Below, piece by piece: positions 40,346 through 49,044 of a DNA stretch of 64,000 nucleotides. Position 1 is the first letter of the stretch. Every line of letters starts with the position of its first letter. The position numbers and the translations under genes are program-made. A model generated the notes under the pieces. That model did not search any database and was not told the origin of the DNA. It worked only from the letters and a program-made list of their open reading frames with translations. Source of the DNA: Curtobacterium sp. MCLR17_032 (GTDB taxonomy: Bacteria > Actinomycetota > Actinomycetes > Actinomycetales > Microbacteriaceae); the NCBI RefSeq assembly GCF_003234795.2, contig NZ_CP126268.1, positions 2,542,001 through 2,606,000 on the forward strand, in the 5' to 3' direction.

Positions 40346-40762
40346 TCAGTCGGCAGGCGGGCCGTCCTCCTGCGCGGCGGGGTCCATCCAGACGTACTCC
40401 CAGCGGTGGCCGTCGGGGTCGTTGAAGCTCCGCTGGAACATGAAGCCGAGGTCCATCTCCGGCCGGTCCTCGGTGCCGCCGGCCTCGACGGCCGCGTCGA
40501 CGATCCGGTGCACCTCGTCCTTCGTCTCGGCGCTGAGGGAGTTGATGACCTCGATGGTGTCCGGCGCGGCGATCGCCTTGTCGGTGAACTCCGAGAACTT
40601 CGCGTGCGTCAGGAGCATCACGTACACGGTGTCGCTCACGACGATGCTCGAGGCGGTGTCGTCGCTGAACACCGGGTTGAGCGGGTAGCCGAGCGCCTGG
40701 TAGAACGCGGTCGCCCGCGCCAGGTCGGACACCGGCAGGTTGATGAACACCATGGTCGACAT
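40346..40762 (-). CDS. VOC (glyoxalase/bleomycin-resistance) superfamily protein
   Basis: 138 residues. The opening MVFINLPVSDLARATAFYQA and the end RSFNDPDGHRWEYVWMDP mark a single VOC unit of the PhnB/YaeR-like type. TYVMLLTHAKFSEF-like residues (here VYVMLLTHAKFSEF) belong to the group annotated as lactoylglutathione lyase-like or extradiol dioxygenase-like. Function is unknown, and metal ligands are not all identifiable. The ATG at 40762 follows GGAAGGGACCCCAC. Confidence 0.85.
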   Translation of the reverse strand: MSTMVFINLPVSDLARATAFYQALGYPLNPVFSDDTASSIVVSDTVYVMLLTHAKFSEFTDKAIAAPDTIEVINSLSAETKDEVHRIVDAAVEAGGTEDRPEMDLGFMFQRSFNDPDGHRWEYVWMDPAAQEDGPPAD

Positions 40763-40913
40763 GTGGGGTCCCTTCCGTCGTGACCAACCTGGACCCCGGA
40801 CCGCGCCCACGCAACCGTTCCGTCGTGGAACCGACGTCAGGTCGGCACGGACAGCCGCCGAGCCGGGACGACACCCCGTGCGGACCGCCGTCTCCGCCCA
40901 CCCACCCGCTCGG

Positions 40914-40919
40914 TAGGCT
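40914..40919 (+). promoter_or_regulatory. -10 box of a leaderless aroQ promoter
   Basis: TAGGCT six bases before the aroQ ATG at 40926. There is no ribosome-binding site. Confidence 0.5.
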
Positions 40920-40925
40920 CGCCAC

Positions 40926-41360
40926 ATGCGCATCCTCGTCCTCAACGGCCCGAACCTGGACATCCTCGGCCGACGGGACCCGGCACAGTACGGCACCGTG
41001 ACGCTCGCCGACCTCGAGGCCGTCGTCCGCGCCGAGGCCGCCGAGCACGGGCACGAGGTCGACTTCCGCCAGACCAACCGCGAGGGCGAGCTCGTCGACT
41101 GGCTGCACGAGGCGCTCGACGACCACGACGCCGTCGTCATCAACCCCGCCGCCTACGCGCACACCTCGGTCGCGCTGCACGACGCGGTCGAGGCACTGAG
41201 CGTGCCCGTGGTCGAGGTGCACCTGTCCAACACGTGGAAGCGCGAGCCGTTCCGCCACGTCGACCACGTCGCCACGGCCGCGACCGCGGTCATCGCGGGC
41301 GCCGGGGCGGACGGGTACCGCCTGGCGGTCGCGCACGTCGCCGCGTTGCTGCGCGGCTGA
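40926..41360 (+). CDS. aroQ: 3-dehydroquinate dehydratase, type II
   Basis: A 144-residue shikimate-pathway enzyme. The N-terminal RILVLNGPNLDILGRRDPAQYG carries the catalytic Tyr; EGELVDWLHEA, VVINPAAYAHTSVALHDAV and VEVHLSNTWKREPFRH carry the active-site Asn, Arg/His and Glu-type residues. It forms dodecamers in relatives. Expression is probably leaderless from TAGGCT. Other aro genes are not in the window. Confidence 0.97.
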   Translation: MRILVLNGPNLDILGRRDPAQYGTVTLADLEAVVRAEAAEHGHEVDFRQTNREGELVDWLHEALDDHDAVVINPAAYAHTSVALHDAVEALSVPVVEVHLSNTWKREPFRHVDHVATAATAVIAGAGADGYRLAVAHVAALLRG

Positions 41361-41413
41361 CCCACCTGGGCGGCTGACGGGTCCAGCCCGGAACACCCCG
41401 GCCGGGAGGCCCG

Positions 41414-42010
41414 TCAGAACTCCGCCGGCCGCCGCACCTCGTCGACGCCCGCCGCCACGAACCCGCCGCGGATGATCGGCATCGCCCGACGGACGGCCTG
41501 GTCGATCCGCAGCTCGAGGTCGACGCTCGCGATGTCGTAGCCACCGACGCGCTTGTCGAAGTCCCGCTCGTTGCCGAACACCGCCAGCGGCAGCGTCGTC
41601 GACTGGAAGAACCCGAACAGCGGCCGCATCTGGTGCTCGACGAGCAGGGCGTGTCGGTCGCTGCCCCCGGTCGCGGTGAGCAGCACCGGGGTGTCGACCA
41701 GGTCGTACTGCCCGATCCAGTCGAAGAAGAGCTTGAACGCCCCGGAGTACGCGGCACGGAAGGCCGGACTGCCGACGACCAGGACGTCCGCGGCCTCGAC
41801 GGCCTCGAGCGCTGCCCGCGTGGCGTCCGACATGTGCTCGCGGTCGACGGCGGCGCCGAGGTCCGCCAGCAGCGGGCCGATCTCGACGATGACGGTCTCG
41901 GCGTCCGGCAGCTCGGCGGCGAGCCGGTCGACGGTCGCGGCGACGAGGGTCGAGGTGCGGGACGGGTCGGACGGGCTGCCGCTGACCCCGACGACGAGGG
42001 AACTGCTCAT
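41414..42010 (-). CDS. NAD(P)H-dependent FMN reductase (flavodoxin-like)
   Basis: 198 residues. The phosphate-binding loop VVGVSGSPSDPSRTSTLV follows the SsuE/MsuE pattern GSxRxxSxT, and DVLVVGSPAFRAAYSGAFKL has the conserved P-x-Y loop. FDWIGQYDL and TGGSDRHALLVEHQMRPLFGFF complete the MsuE-like profile. In sulfonate metabolism these enzymes feed FMNH2 to monooxygenases. Here no sulfonate genes are adjacent. GAGCAT lies seven bases before the ATG at 42010. Confidence 0.87.
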   Translation of the reverse strand: MSSSLVVGVSGSPSDPSRTSTLVAATVDRLAAELPDAETVIVEIGPLLADLGAAVDREHMSDATRAALEAVEAADVLVVGSPAFRAAYSGAFKLFFDWIGQYDLVDTPVLLTATGGSDRHALLVEHQMRPLFGFFQSTTLPLAVFGNERDFDKRVGGYDIASVDLELRIDQAVRRAMPIIRGGFVAAGVDEVRRPAEF

Positions 42011-42101
42011 GCGGTCGATGCTCACACGCCCCGCACGCGCCGGTCGCCGATGTGACGACATGTGTCACCCGGCACCGCGCGGACTCCCGGGCCCGCGGGC
42101 G

Positions 42102-42107
42102 TACCGT
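42102..42107 (+). promoter_or_regulatory. -10 box of a leaderless promoter (MSMEG_6728-family gene)
   Basis: TACCGT seven bases before the ATG at 42115. On the minus strand ATGCTC-complement GAGCAT (42018-42023) has the same spacing for the FMN reductase gene. Confidence 0.45.
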
Positions 42108-42114
42108 CCGGCAG

Positions 42115-42579
42115 ATGCAGACCTTCCTGCCGTTCGCCGACTTCCGTGCCTCCGCCGAGGTCCTCGACGACAAGCGCCTCGGCAAGCAGCGGGTCGAGAC
42201 CCTGCAGGTGATGCGCGCGCTGATCCTGCCGGACTACGGCTGGCAGCACCACCCGGTCACCGCGATGTGGCGGGGGTTCCGGCCGGCCCTGATGGCGTAC
42301 CAGGACGCCACCTGCCGGGTGTGGCTCGAGCGCGGGCACGCCGACACCTGTCTCGAGAAGACCCTGGCGGACCTGGCACTCGTGCCGGAGGACCTGGCGG
42401 CCTACGAGCGGGGTGACTTCGAGGTGCCCTCGTGGAACACCGACGAGCGGGTACACCTGTCGCACCGCTCGAAGCTCGTGCAGAAGGCGCCGGAGCACTA
42501 CCGGCCGCTGTTCCCCGACGTGCCGGACGACCTCGACTACCTGTGGCCCGGCACGGTGGAGCACCGCACGACCGCCTGA
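42115..42579 (+). CDS. MSMEG_6728 family protein
   Basis: 154 residues. It opens MQTFLPFADFRASAEVLDDK and contains RLGKQRVETLQVMRAL and HHPVTAMWRGFRPALMAYQD. This is the MSMEG_6728 family, related in sequence to the pyrimidine-dimer glycosylase (endonuclease V-like) fold. A DNA-repair role is plausible, and the Lys and Arg near the N-terminus fit, but it is unproved. SHRSKLVQKAPEHYRPLFPD is the usual family end. Confidence 0.85.
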   Translation: MQTFLPFADFRASAEVLDDKRLGKQRVETLQVMRALILPDYGWQHHPVTAMWRGFRPALMAYQDATCRVWLERGHADTCLEKTLADLALVPEDLAAYERGDFEVPSWNTDERVHLSHRSKLVQKAPEHYRPLFPDVPDDLDYLWPGTVEHRTTA

Positions 42580-42766
42580 GTGGGACCGGGTCCGCCGCAC
42601 CCCGGGGGGAACGGGACACATCGTTCAGGGGTCGATGGTCCCGGAGGCCGCGGCGGACCCGGTCGTTCCGGGACGACCCGGCAGGGGCCGGTGTCCCGGC
42701 CGGACGCGCATCAGGGGATGCGTCCGGTCCAGCGCACCGCCGGGAGGGACGGTGCAGGTCGAGAGG
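42580..42766. other. Gap between the convergent MSMEG_6728 and small membrane genes
   Basis: 187 bases of GC-rich sequence without an ORF or a clean terminator stem. CCGGGAGGGACGG at about 42738 is a degenerate copy of the scattered GGACGGGAGGC word. Confidence 0.4.
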
Positions 42767-43030
42767 TCAGTTCCGGTCGAGGTCTCCCCGGTACCGATCG
42801 GACTCGGTCGGCGCAGCCATCGCGTGGCCGGCGCGCGCGAGCCGCGCGGGCAGGAGTGCGCTGGCCAGGGTCGCGAGGACGCCGACGAGGGCGACGACCG
42901 CGAGCGGACCGGCGTCGAGGCCGTGCGCGGAACCGACGGCGAGCGCCAGGACCGTCGCCGGTGCGGGCAGGAGCTGGACCGCACGGAAGCGGTCGTCCTG
43001 CGTCACCGGGGTGGTCGTCACGTTCGCCAT
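42767..43030 (-). CDS. Small membrane protein, unassigned
   Basis: 87 residues with two hydrophobic segments (VQLLPAPATVLALAVGSAHG and GPLAVVALVGVLATLASALL), joined by a short loop, then a basic-acidic tail ending RYRGDLDRN. ATG at 43030 is the likely start. Family unknown. It lies just downstream of the nad operon on the same strand, 82 bases after nifS, so read-through is possible. Confidence 0.55.
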   Translation of the reverse strand: MANVTTTPVTQDDRFRAVQLLPAPATVLALAVGSAHGLDAGPLAVVALVGVLATLASALLPARLARAGHAMAAPTESDRYRGDLDRN

Positions 43031-43112
43031 GCCTCCACTCTGGTCGAGAGTGCTTGTCCGCAATAGAGGGGACACGTCCCCAGACCTGGAGTAGAACGTC
43101 TAGTACACCTCG

Positions 43113-44252
43113 TCAGGCGAGCGACCGGACGGCCGAGACGGCGGCGACCACGGCCTCCACGACGGCCGTCGCGTCCGCGGTCGTGAGCGTCGCGTCGAAC
43201 GTCAGCCGGACTGCGGACCGGGCCAGGTCGTCCGGGAGGCCCAGCGCGGTCAGCACGTGCGAGGCCTCGGTGCTGCCCGCGGCGCAGGCGCTGCCGGAGG
43301 AGGACACGACGTCGCGTCGTTCCAGCTCGAGCAGCACCGTCTCGCCGTGCACGCCCGGGAAGCAGAAGGAGGCGTGCCCCGGCAGGCGGTGCTCGGCCGA
43401 CCCGGTGAGTCGTGCGCCCGGCACCCGGTCGATCACCCCGGCGACGACGAGGTCCCGCACCGTCGTGGCGTGGGCTGCGGCGGCCTCCCGCTCGGCGAGG
43501 ACACTCCCCCAGGCGGTGGCGAGCCCGACCGCGCCGGCGACGTCCTCGGTGCCCGAGCGACGGCCGCGCTCCTGGCCCCCGCCGTGCACGAGCGGCTCGA
43601 GCTGGACCCCGGCGCGGACGGCGAGCGCGCCGGTCCCCTTCGTGGCGCCGAGCTTGTGCCCGGACACCGAGACCGCGTCGACCCCCAGGACGTCGAGGCC
43701 GACGGGCAGCCAGGGGGCGGACTGCACGGCGTCGGTGTGGAAGCGGGCCCCGACCTCGTGGGCGATCGCGGCGAGTCCGGCGACGTCCTGCACCGTGCCG
43801 ATCTCGTTGTCGGCGTGCGCGATCGAGACGAGGGTGGTGTCCGGTCGGAGTGCGGCGCGCAGGGTGTCCGGCGCGAAGGTGCCGTCCGGCTGGACCGGCA
43901 GCACCGTCACGTCGAACCCGTGGAATCGTTCGAGGTACCGGCAGCTCTCGAGGACCGCCTCGTGCTCGATCGCGCTCGTGACGACGTGGCGGCCGCGGGG
44001 TGTGGCGAGGGCGATGCCCTTCACCGCGGTGTTCGCCCCCTCGGTGCCACCGCCCGTGAAGACGACCTCGCCCGGGCGGCAGCCGAGGGCCCCGGCGACG
44101 ACGGTCCTGGCGGCGGCGAGGCCCCGGGCGGCAGCGTCCCCGATGCCGTGGGTCGACGACGGGTTGCCGAAGGTGCCGGTCAGGTAGGGCCACATCGCCT
44201 CGAGGACCTCGCGGCGGACCGGCGTGGTGGCGGCACGGTCGAGGTAGAACAC
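43113..44252 (-). CDS. nifS: Cysteine desulfurase (NifS/IscS-like)
   Basis: 379 residues. This PLP enzyme takes sulfur from cysteine for Fe-S cluster building. The PLP lysine is in SGHKLGATKGTGAL, the His stacking on PLP in TSAIEHEAVLESC, and the persulfide Cys in VSSSGSACAAGS. It lies 10 bases after nadC at the end of the nad operon, where a NifS is known in several bacteria to mature the [4Fe-4S] cluster of NadA. I therefore infer NadA as its main client. A housekeeping SufS elsewhere would do general work. Confidence 0.93.
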   Translation of the reverse strand: MFYLDRAATTPVRREVLEAMWPYLTGTFGNPSSTHGIGDAAARGLAAARTVVAGALGCRPGEVVFTGGGTEGANTAVKGIALATPRGRHVVTSAIEHEAVLESCRYLERFHGFDVTVLPVQPDGTFAPDTLRAALRPDTTLVSIAHADNEIGTVQDVAGLAAIAHEVGARFHTDAVQSAPWLPVGLDVLGVDAVSVSGHKLGATKGTGALAVRAGVQLEPLVHGGGQERGRRSGTEDVAGAVGLATAWGSVLAEREAAAAHATTVRDLVVAGVIDRVPGARLTGSAEHRLPGHASFCFPGVHGETVLLELERRDVVSSSGSACAAGSTEASHVLTALGLPDDLARSAVRLTFDATLTTADATAVVEAVVAAVSAVRSLA

Positions 44253-44262
44253 GCCGCATGCC

Positions 44263-45195
44263 TCAGGCGGTGACGTCGACGTCGAGCCCGAGGTCGAGCG
44301 CCCGTGCCGAGTGGGTCAGGGCACCGACCGAGACGATGTCCACCCCGGTCGCGGCGATCGCGGCGACCGTGTCGAGGGACACCCCGCCCGAGGCCTCGAC
44401 GAGCGCCCGGCCGGCCACGAGGGCGACGCCCTCCCGGAGCATCGGCACGGTGAAGTTGTCGAGCATGATCGTGTCGACGCCGGCGCTGACGACCGCCTCG
44501 ATCTGGTCGATCCGGTCGACCTCCACCTCGAGGTGCACGGTGTGACCGAGCCGGGCCCGGGCAGCGCGGATCGCGTCGCCGATGCCGACCCCCTCGGCGA
44601 GCAGCACCGCCAGGTGGTTGTCCTTCGCGAGCACCGCGTCGGACAGCGACGTCCGGTGGTTGTGTCCGCCACCGCAGCGGACCGCGTGCCGCTCGAGTGC
44701 GCGGAGACCGGGCGTGGTCTTCCGGGTGTCGACGATCCGGGCGCCGGTGCCGACCGTCGCGTCGACGTACCGCGCGGTCAGGGTGGCGATGCCGGACATC
44801 CGCTGCACCAGGTTCAGCGCGACCCGCTCGGCCCGGAGCACCGAGCGCGCCGATCCGCTGACGCTCGCGATGACGTCCCCGGCGGCGAAGGTCGCACCGT
44901 CGCGGCGGGCGAGGGCGACGACGAGGCCCGGGTCGACGGCGTGCATCACCGCGACGAAGACCTCACCGCCGGCGAGCACGCCGGGTTCGCGGGCCGCCAG
45001 GATCGCGGTCGCGGTGGCCGAGGCGGGGATCAGGGTCTCGCTCGTGACATCGCCCCAGGGGGCGTCCTCCTCGAGCGCGGTGTCGATCACCCGGCGGAGC
45101 GCGTGCGGCGGGATCGTGCCCGGGTCGGGGACCGCCGCGGCCGGTGCAGTCCGTGCGTCGGTCGGGGTGGCTGCGGTGGTGGTCGTGCTGGTCAT
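44263..45195 (-). CDS. nadC: Nicotinate-nucleotide pyrophosphorylase (carboxylating)
   Basis: 310 residues. It converts quinolinate and PRPP to nicotinate mononucleotide. Motifs are EEDAPWGDVTSETLIP, the active-site TRKTTPGLRALERHAVRCGG, NHRTSLSDAVLAKDNHL, VEVEVDRIDQIEAVVSAGVD and IMLDNF. An Ala/Thr-rich N-terminal extension of ~25 residues is present. It overlaps nadB by 4 bases. The pathway is cytosolic; the operon is NrtR-linked. Confidence 0.96.
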   Translation of the reverse strand: MTSTTTTAATPTDARTAPAAAVPDPGTIPPHALRRVIDTALEEDAPWGDVTSETLIPASATATAILAAREPGVLAGGEVFVAVMHAVDPGLVVALARRDGATFAAGDVIASVSGSARSVLRAERVALNLVQRMSGIATLTARYVDATVGTGARIVDTRKTTPGLRALERHAVRCGGGHNHRTSLSDAVLAKDNHLAVLLAEGVGIGDAIRAARARLGHTVHLEVEVDRIDQIEAVVSAGVDTIMLDNFTVPMLREGVALVAGRALVEASGGVSLDTVAAIAATGVDIVSVGALTHSARALDLGLDVDVTA

Positions 45196-46832
45196 GCGAG
45201 TGCTCCCTGTCGGGCGGACGTGCGGCGGGGTGCGGCGGCGGACGGTGCCGCGGCGGACGGTGCGGGTGTCGCGGTGACCCAGGCGAGCGTCACGGGTGCG
45301 GCCGGGTCGGTGTCCGGGTGGTCGGTCCGGGCGTGGGCTCCGCGGGACTCCGTGCGGGCCTCGGCAGCGCGGGCGGTGAGCCGGGCGAGGTCGAGCAGGG
45401 CGCGGTCCTCGGCGTCCCGCACGGTGGTCGGTGCCAGCGCGGACAGTCCGGCCAGGGCAGCGCGGGCCCCGGCGAGCCCGGCCGCGTCGCGGAGCAGGCC
45501 GACGTGGTCGGTCATGACGGACTGCAGCGCCTGCCGGACGGAGGAGGACGGACCGGGGTGGGTCGCGCCTCCCGTCCGGTCGCCGACGGGTTCGACGACC
45601 GTCGGGACGAGCGCCGCGTCGCCGCGCAGGCGGAGCCGGCCGGGTCGCGGGCTGCCGAGCGCGTCGGCCGCGCGGACCGCGAAGACGAGCCCCTCGAGCA
45701 GCGAGTTCGACGCAAGTCGATTGGCGCCGTGGACGCCGGTGCAGGCGGCCTCGCCGACCGCCAGGAGACCCGGGAGGCTCGTCCGGCCCTCCGTGTCGGT
45801 CGCGATCCCGCCCATCGCGTAGTGCGCGGCCGGGGCGACCGGGACGCCCTCGCGGATCCAGTCGAAGCCGGCCGCCCGGGTGGCGCGGGTGAGGCCGGGG
45901 AACCGGCCGACGAGGAAGTCGGGGTCGAGTCCGGTCGCGTCGAGGAGGACCGGTCGGCCGCCCTGAGCCCGGACGGCCGCGGCGATCCCCCGGGCGACGA
46001 CGTCCCGCGGGGCGAGCTCGGCATCCGGGTGGACGTCGGTCATGAAGCGGTGTCCGGCAGCGTCGCGGAGGACGGCCCCCTCGCCGCGGACGGCCTCGGA
46101 GACCAGGCCGCCGTCCGGCACCGCCAGTCGGGTCGGGTGGAACTGGACGAACTCCAGGTCGGCGAGCACGGCCCCGGCACGCCAGGCGGCGGCGGTGCCG
46201 TCACCGGTCGCGACCAGCGGGTTGGTCGTCTCCCGGTACAGGTGTCCGGCGCCTCCGGAGGCGATCAGTACGGCGTCCGCGTCGATCCGCACGGGTTCGC
46301 CGAGCAGGTCCAGGACGTCGATGCCGACGACCTGCCCGTCGCGGACCACGAGGTCGGTCAGGCAGGTCCGTTCGAGGATCGTGACGTGTCGACGGTGCAG
46401 GGCGGCGACGAGCGTCCGCTCGACGGCGGCCCCGGTCGCGTCACCGTCCGCGTGCAGGACCCGCCAGCGGGCGTGCGCGGCCTCGCGTCCACGCGCCAGG
46501 TCGTCGCCGTAGCGGTCGAGGGTCGCCGGGTCGCTGCTGCGGTCGAAGGGCACGCCGAGTGCGAGCAGATCGCGGACCCGGGCCGGGCCGTCGGTGCAGA
46601 GGACGTCGACGGCGCGGGCATCGGCGCTGCCCGCCGCGGCGAGGTGGGTGTCGTGCTCGTGCAGGGCGGCGGAGTCGTCCGCGCCGAGCGCCACCGCGAT
46701 GCCGCCCTGAGCCCATGCGGTGGCGCCGTCGGCGAGCGCGCTCTTCGTGACGAGGGTCACGTCATGGCGCGCGCTGGCGCGGATGGCGGCGGTGAGGCCG
46801 GCGATGCCCGACCCGACGACGACGACGTGCAC
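45192..46832 (-). CDS. nadB: L-aspartate oxidase
   Basis: 546 residues. This flavoenzyme oxidises aspartate to iminoaspartate for NadA. FAD motif VVVGSGIAGLTAAI is at the N-terminus; other matches are GATAWAQGGIAVAL, DLEFVQFHPT, HYAMGGIATDTEGRTSLPGL and GEAACTGVHGANRLASNSL. The GTG at 46832 sits just after the nadA stop and directly begins the FAD strand, so it is the best start. The C-terminal ~40 residues are an Ala/Pro-rich tail not needed for activity. Confidence 0.95.
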   Translation of the reverse strand: MHVVVVGSGIAGLTAAIRASARHDVTLVTKSALADGATAWAQGGIAVALGADDSAALHEHDTHLAAAGSADARAVDVLCTDGPARVRDLLALGVPFDRSSDPATLDRYGDDLARGREAAHARWRVLHADGDATGAAVERTLVAALHRRHVTILERTCLTDLVVRDGQVVGIDVLDLLGEPVRIDADAVLIASGGAGHLYRETTNPLVATGDGTAAAWRAGAVLADLEFVQFHPTRLAVPDGGLVSEAVRGEGAVLRDAAGHRFMTDVHPDAELAPRDVVARGIAAAVRAQGGRPVLLDATGLDPDFLVGRFPGLTRATRAAGFDWIREGVPVAPAAHYAMGGIATDTEGRTSLPGLLAVGEAACTGVHGANRLASNSLLEGLVFAVRAADALGSPRPGRLRLRGDAALVPTVVEPVGDRTGGATHPGPSSSVRQALQSVMTDHVGLLRDAAGLAGARAALAGLSALAPTTVRDAEDRALLDLARLTARAAEARTESRGAHARTDHPDTDPAAPVTLAWVTATPAPSAAAPSAAAPRRTSARQGALA

Positions 46833-46834
46833 CG

Positions 46835-48199
46835 TCAGGCCCGGGTGGTGGTCGCGGGCGCGTCGGCGGCGGCCGGGCCGGTGGCGGCCGGGGCGGTCGC
46901 GGCGGGGCCCGGGTCGCGTTGACCTGCCAGCGGGCGGGGCTTGGCGGCGAGCATCCGCTCGAGGGCGACCTTCGCGTCGACCTGCACCGCGGCGGGCACC
47001 ACGATCTCGTTGAGGACCTCGCCGCGGACGAGCGCCTCGAGCACCCACGCCAGGTAGCCGGGGTGGATCCGGTACATCGTCGAGCACGGGCAGACGACGG
47101 GGTCCAGGCAGGAGATCGTGTGCTGCGGGTACTCGGCGGCCAGGCGGTTCACCATGTTGATCTCGGTGCCGATCGCGAAGGTCGTCGGCTCGGTGGCGGC
47201 GGCGACGGTCTTCCGGATCAGGTCCGTGCTGCCCGCGACGTCGGCGGCGTCGACGACGTCCATCGGGCACTCCGGGTGCACGATCACCGTGACGTCGGGG
47301 TGCTCACGGCGGGCCTGCTCGATCTGGTCGACCGTGAAGCGGCGGTGCACCGAGCAGAAGCCGTGCCACAGGACGACCTGCGCCTCGAGCAGTTCGTCGG
47401 CCGTGTTGCCGCCGCCGGCCAGCCGCGGGTTCCACAGCGGCATCCGGTCGGTGCTGATGCCCATCGCCTTCGCGGTGTTCCGGCCGAGGTGTTGGTCGGG
47501 GAAGAAGAGCACGCGCTGCCCGCGCTCGAACGCCCACTCGAGCACGGTCGCCGCGTTCGAGGACGTGCAGACGATGCCGCCGTTCCGCCCGCAGAACGCC
47601 TTGAGGTCGGCGGCGGAGTTCATGTACGTGACGGGGATGACCGGCACGCGGCCGTCGGCGTCGGGCTCGGTGCCGTACAGCGCCGTGAGCTCGGCCCAGG
47701 CCGCCTCGACGCTGTCGATGTCGGCCATGTCCGCCATCGAGCAGCCCGCGGCCAGGTTCGGCAGGATCACGCGCTGGTCGTCCCGCGCCAGGATGTCGGC
47801 CGTCTCCGCCATGAAGTGGACGCCGCAGAACACGATCGCTTCGGCGTCGGGCTTCGTCAGCGCCGCGTTGGCGAGCTGGAAGGAGTCGCCCAGGAAGTCC
47901 GCGTGCCGGACGACCTCGTCCCGCTGGTAGAAGTGCCCGAGGACGACCACGCGGTCCCCCAGGGTCGCCTTCGCCCGCTCGATGCGCTCGTGCAGTTCGT
48001 CGTCGGGGGCGTTCTTGTACTCGTCAGGGATCACGCCCTGCCGCGGGGCGGAGGTCGGGATGACGTCGGACATCGACGAACCGGGGCCGTAGCCGGGGAC
48101 GCTGTCGAAGTCCCAGGTCGGCGCGGCGAGGTCGGGCGTGCAGGTGGTGCCGGCCGCCCGGCCGTTGGAGATCAGTTCGATGGTGGTCGCGATGGACAC
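46835..48199 (-). CDS. nadA: Quinolinate synthase A
   Basis: 454 residues. It condenses iminoaspartate with dihydroxyacetone phosphate; a [4Fe-4S] cluster is required. DEYKNAPDDELHERIERAKA, VLGHFYQRDEVVRHADFLGD and AEAIVFCGVHFMAETADILA are family blocks; cluster Cys candidates are in VFCGVHF, in GGIVCTSSNA and in SCLDPVVCPCSTM. The Ala/Thr-rich tail after residue ~430 is extra. It is followed by nadB with two bases between stop and GTG. A later ATG in MSDVIPTSAPRQG is an alternative start. Confidence 0.95.
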   Translation of the reverse strand: MSIATTIELISNGRAAGTTCTPDLAAPTWDFDSVPGYGPGSSMSDVIPTSAPRQGVIPDEYKNAPDDELHERIERAKATLGDRVVVLGHFYQRDEVVRHADFLGDSFQLANAALTKPDAEAIVFCGVHFMAETADILARDDQRVILPNLAAGCSMADMADIDSVEAAWAELTALYGTEPDADGRVPVIPVTYMNSAADLKAFCGRNGGIVCTSSNAATVLEWAFERGQRVLFFPDQHLGRNTAKAMGISTDRMPLWNPRLAGGGNTADELLEAQVVLWHGFCSVHRRFTVDQIEQARREHPDVTVIVHPECPMDVVDAADVAGSTDLIRKTVAAATEPTTFAIGTEINMVNRLAAEYPQHTISCLDPVVCPCSTMYRIHPGYLAWVLEALVRGEVLNEIVVPAAVQVDAKVALERMLAAKPRPLAGQRDPGPAATAPAATGPAAADAPATTTRA

Positions 48200-48229
48200 G
48201 GCGGTTCCCGTCTCAGCTCAGGGGATGGG

Positions 48230-48910
48230 TCAGGGCGTCGTCAGCGGGCCGTTGTCCGCGTACGACAGGTCGGGGTTCGAGCGGTACAGCCGGGCCGGTC
48301 GGTGCCGTCCGCCGCTCGTGGTCTCGTCGGTCGGCAGGACCGCGTCGCTCTGCGCGACCTGCCGTCGGAAGTTGGCGGGGTCGAGCCTCTGCCCGAGCAC
48401 CGCCTCGTACACACCGCGGAGCTCGGCGAGCGTGAACCGGTCGCCGAGGAACGCCTGCGCGATCCGGGAGTACGACATCTTGTTGCGGAGGCGCCACAGC
48501 GCGTACTCGACGATGCGGTCGTGGTCGAAGGCCAGCGGCGGGTGCTCGTCGGCGAGGAACCACCGCACGTTCCAGTCGTCCGGCACGACGTTCGCCTCGT
48601 CCGGGTGCACGAGGGCCCAGTAGACGACGGACACGACCCGCGTCGGCGAGCGGTCGACGGCGCCGAACGCGTAGAGCTGTTCCAGGTAGCGCGGCTGCAC
48701 CTTGGTCGTCTCGCGGAGGCGCGCGGCGGCCGAGTCGTCGAGCCCCTCGTCCGCCCCGACCCAGCCACCGGGCAACGCCCACGAGCCCTCGAACGGCTCG
48801 GTCACCCGGCGGACCAGCGGCATCCAGAGCGCGGGGACGCCGGTGTCCGGATGCGGGCGGAGCGCGACGATCACGGTCGAGACCGCCAGGCGGATGCCGG
48901 TGTCGTCCAT
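48230..48910 (-). CDS. nrtR: NrtR-type NUDIX transcriptional regulator of NAD synthesis
   Basis: 226 residues. Residues ~8-135 form a NUDIX domain (ALPGGWVGADEGLDDSAAAR), but the REUxEExGU part of the box is broken (RLRETTKVQ), which removes the hydrolase metal site, as in NrtR proteins. Residues ~145-226 are a winged helix (KMSYSRIAQAFLGDRFTLAE, RLDPANFRRQV). NrtR regulators bind ADP-ribose-type effectors and repress NAD genes. It is first in the operon nrtR-nadA-nadB-nadC-nifS and lies 20 bases from its own operator. GGGGGG precedes the start. Confidence 0.9.
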   Translation of the reverse strand: MDDTGIRLAVSTVIVALRPHPDTGVPALWMPLVRRVTEPFEGSWALPGGWVGADEGLDDSAAARLRETTKVQPRYLEQLYAFGAVDRSPTRVVSVVYWALVHPDEANVVPDDWNVRWFLADEHPPLAFDHDRIVEYALWRLRNKMSYSRIAQAFLGDRFTLAELRGVYEAVLGQRLDPANFRRQVAQSDAVLPTDETTSGGRHRPARLYRSNPDLSYADNGPLTTP

Positions 48911-48930
48911 CGCTACCCCCCTCGTCGTTT

Positions 48931-48962
48931 GTTATGGTCATTGTGACCCGAACTGTTCGGGT
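48931..48962. promoter_or_regulatory. Overlapping palindromes, candidate NrtR operator
   Basis: 48931-48953 is a 23-base imperfect palindrome (arms GTTATGGTCA and TGACCCGAAC around TTG, 8 of 10 pairs). 48946-48962 is the perfect palindrome ACCCGAAC-T-GTTCGGGT. They overlap and lie 20-50 bases before nrtR, where an autoregulated repressor would bind. Confidence 0.6.
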
Positions 48963-49031
48963 ACTGATGACCGTATCACGATGGTCACCGGACCGGAACG
49001 CAGCCGTGACGCCCGGGTAACACGCCGCTCG

Positions 49032-49037
49032 TAGCAT
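49032..49037 (+). promoter_or_regulatory. -10 box of a leaderless acyP promoter
   Basis: TAGCAT seven bases before the acylphosphatase ATG. Confidence 0.45.
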
Positions 49038-49044
49038 CGGCCGC

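Noticed and set aside
41361..41413. Terminator between aroQ and the FMN reductase gene
   Set aside because: TGACGGG and CCCGTCA arms are present, but the inner pairing is poor, so it was left out of the features.
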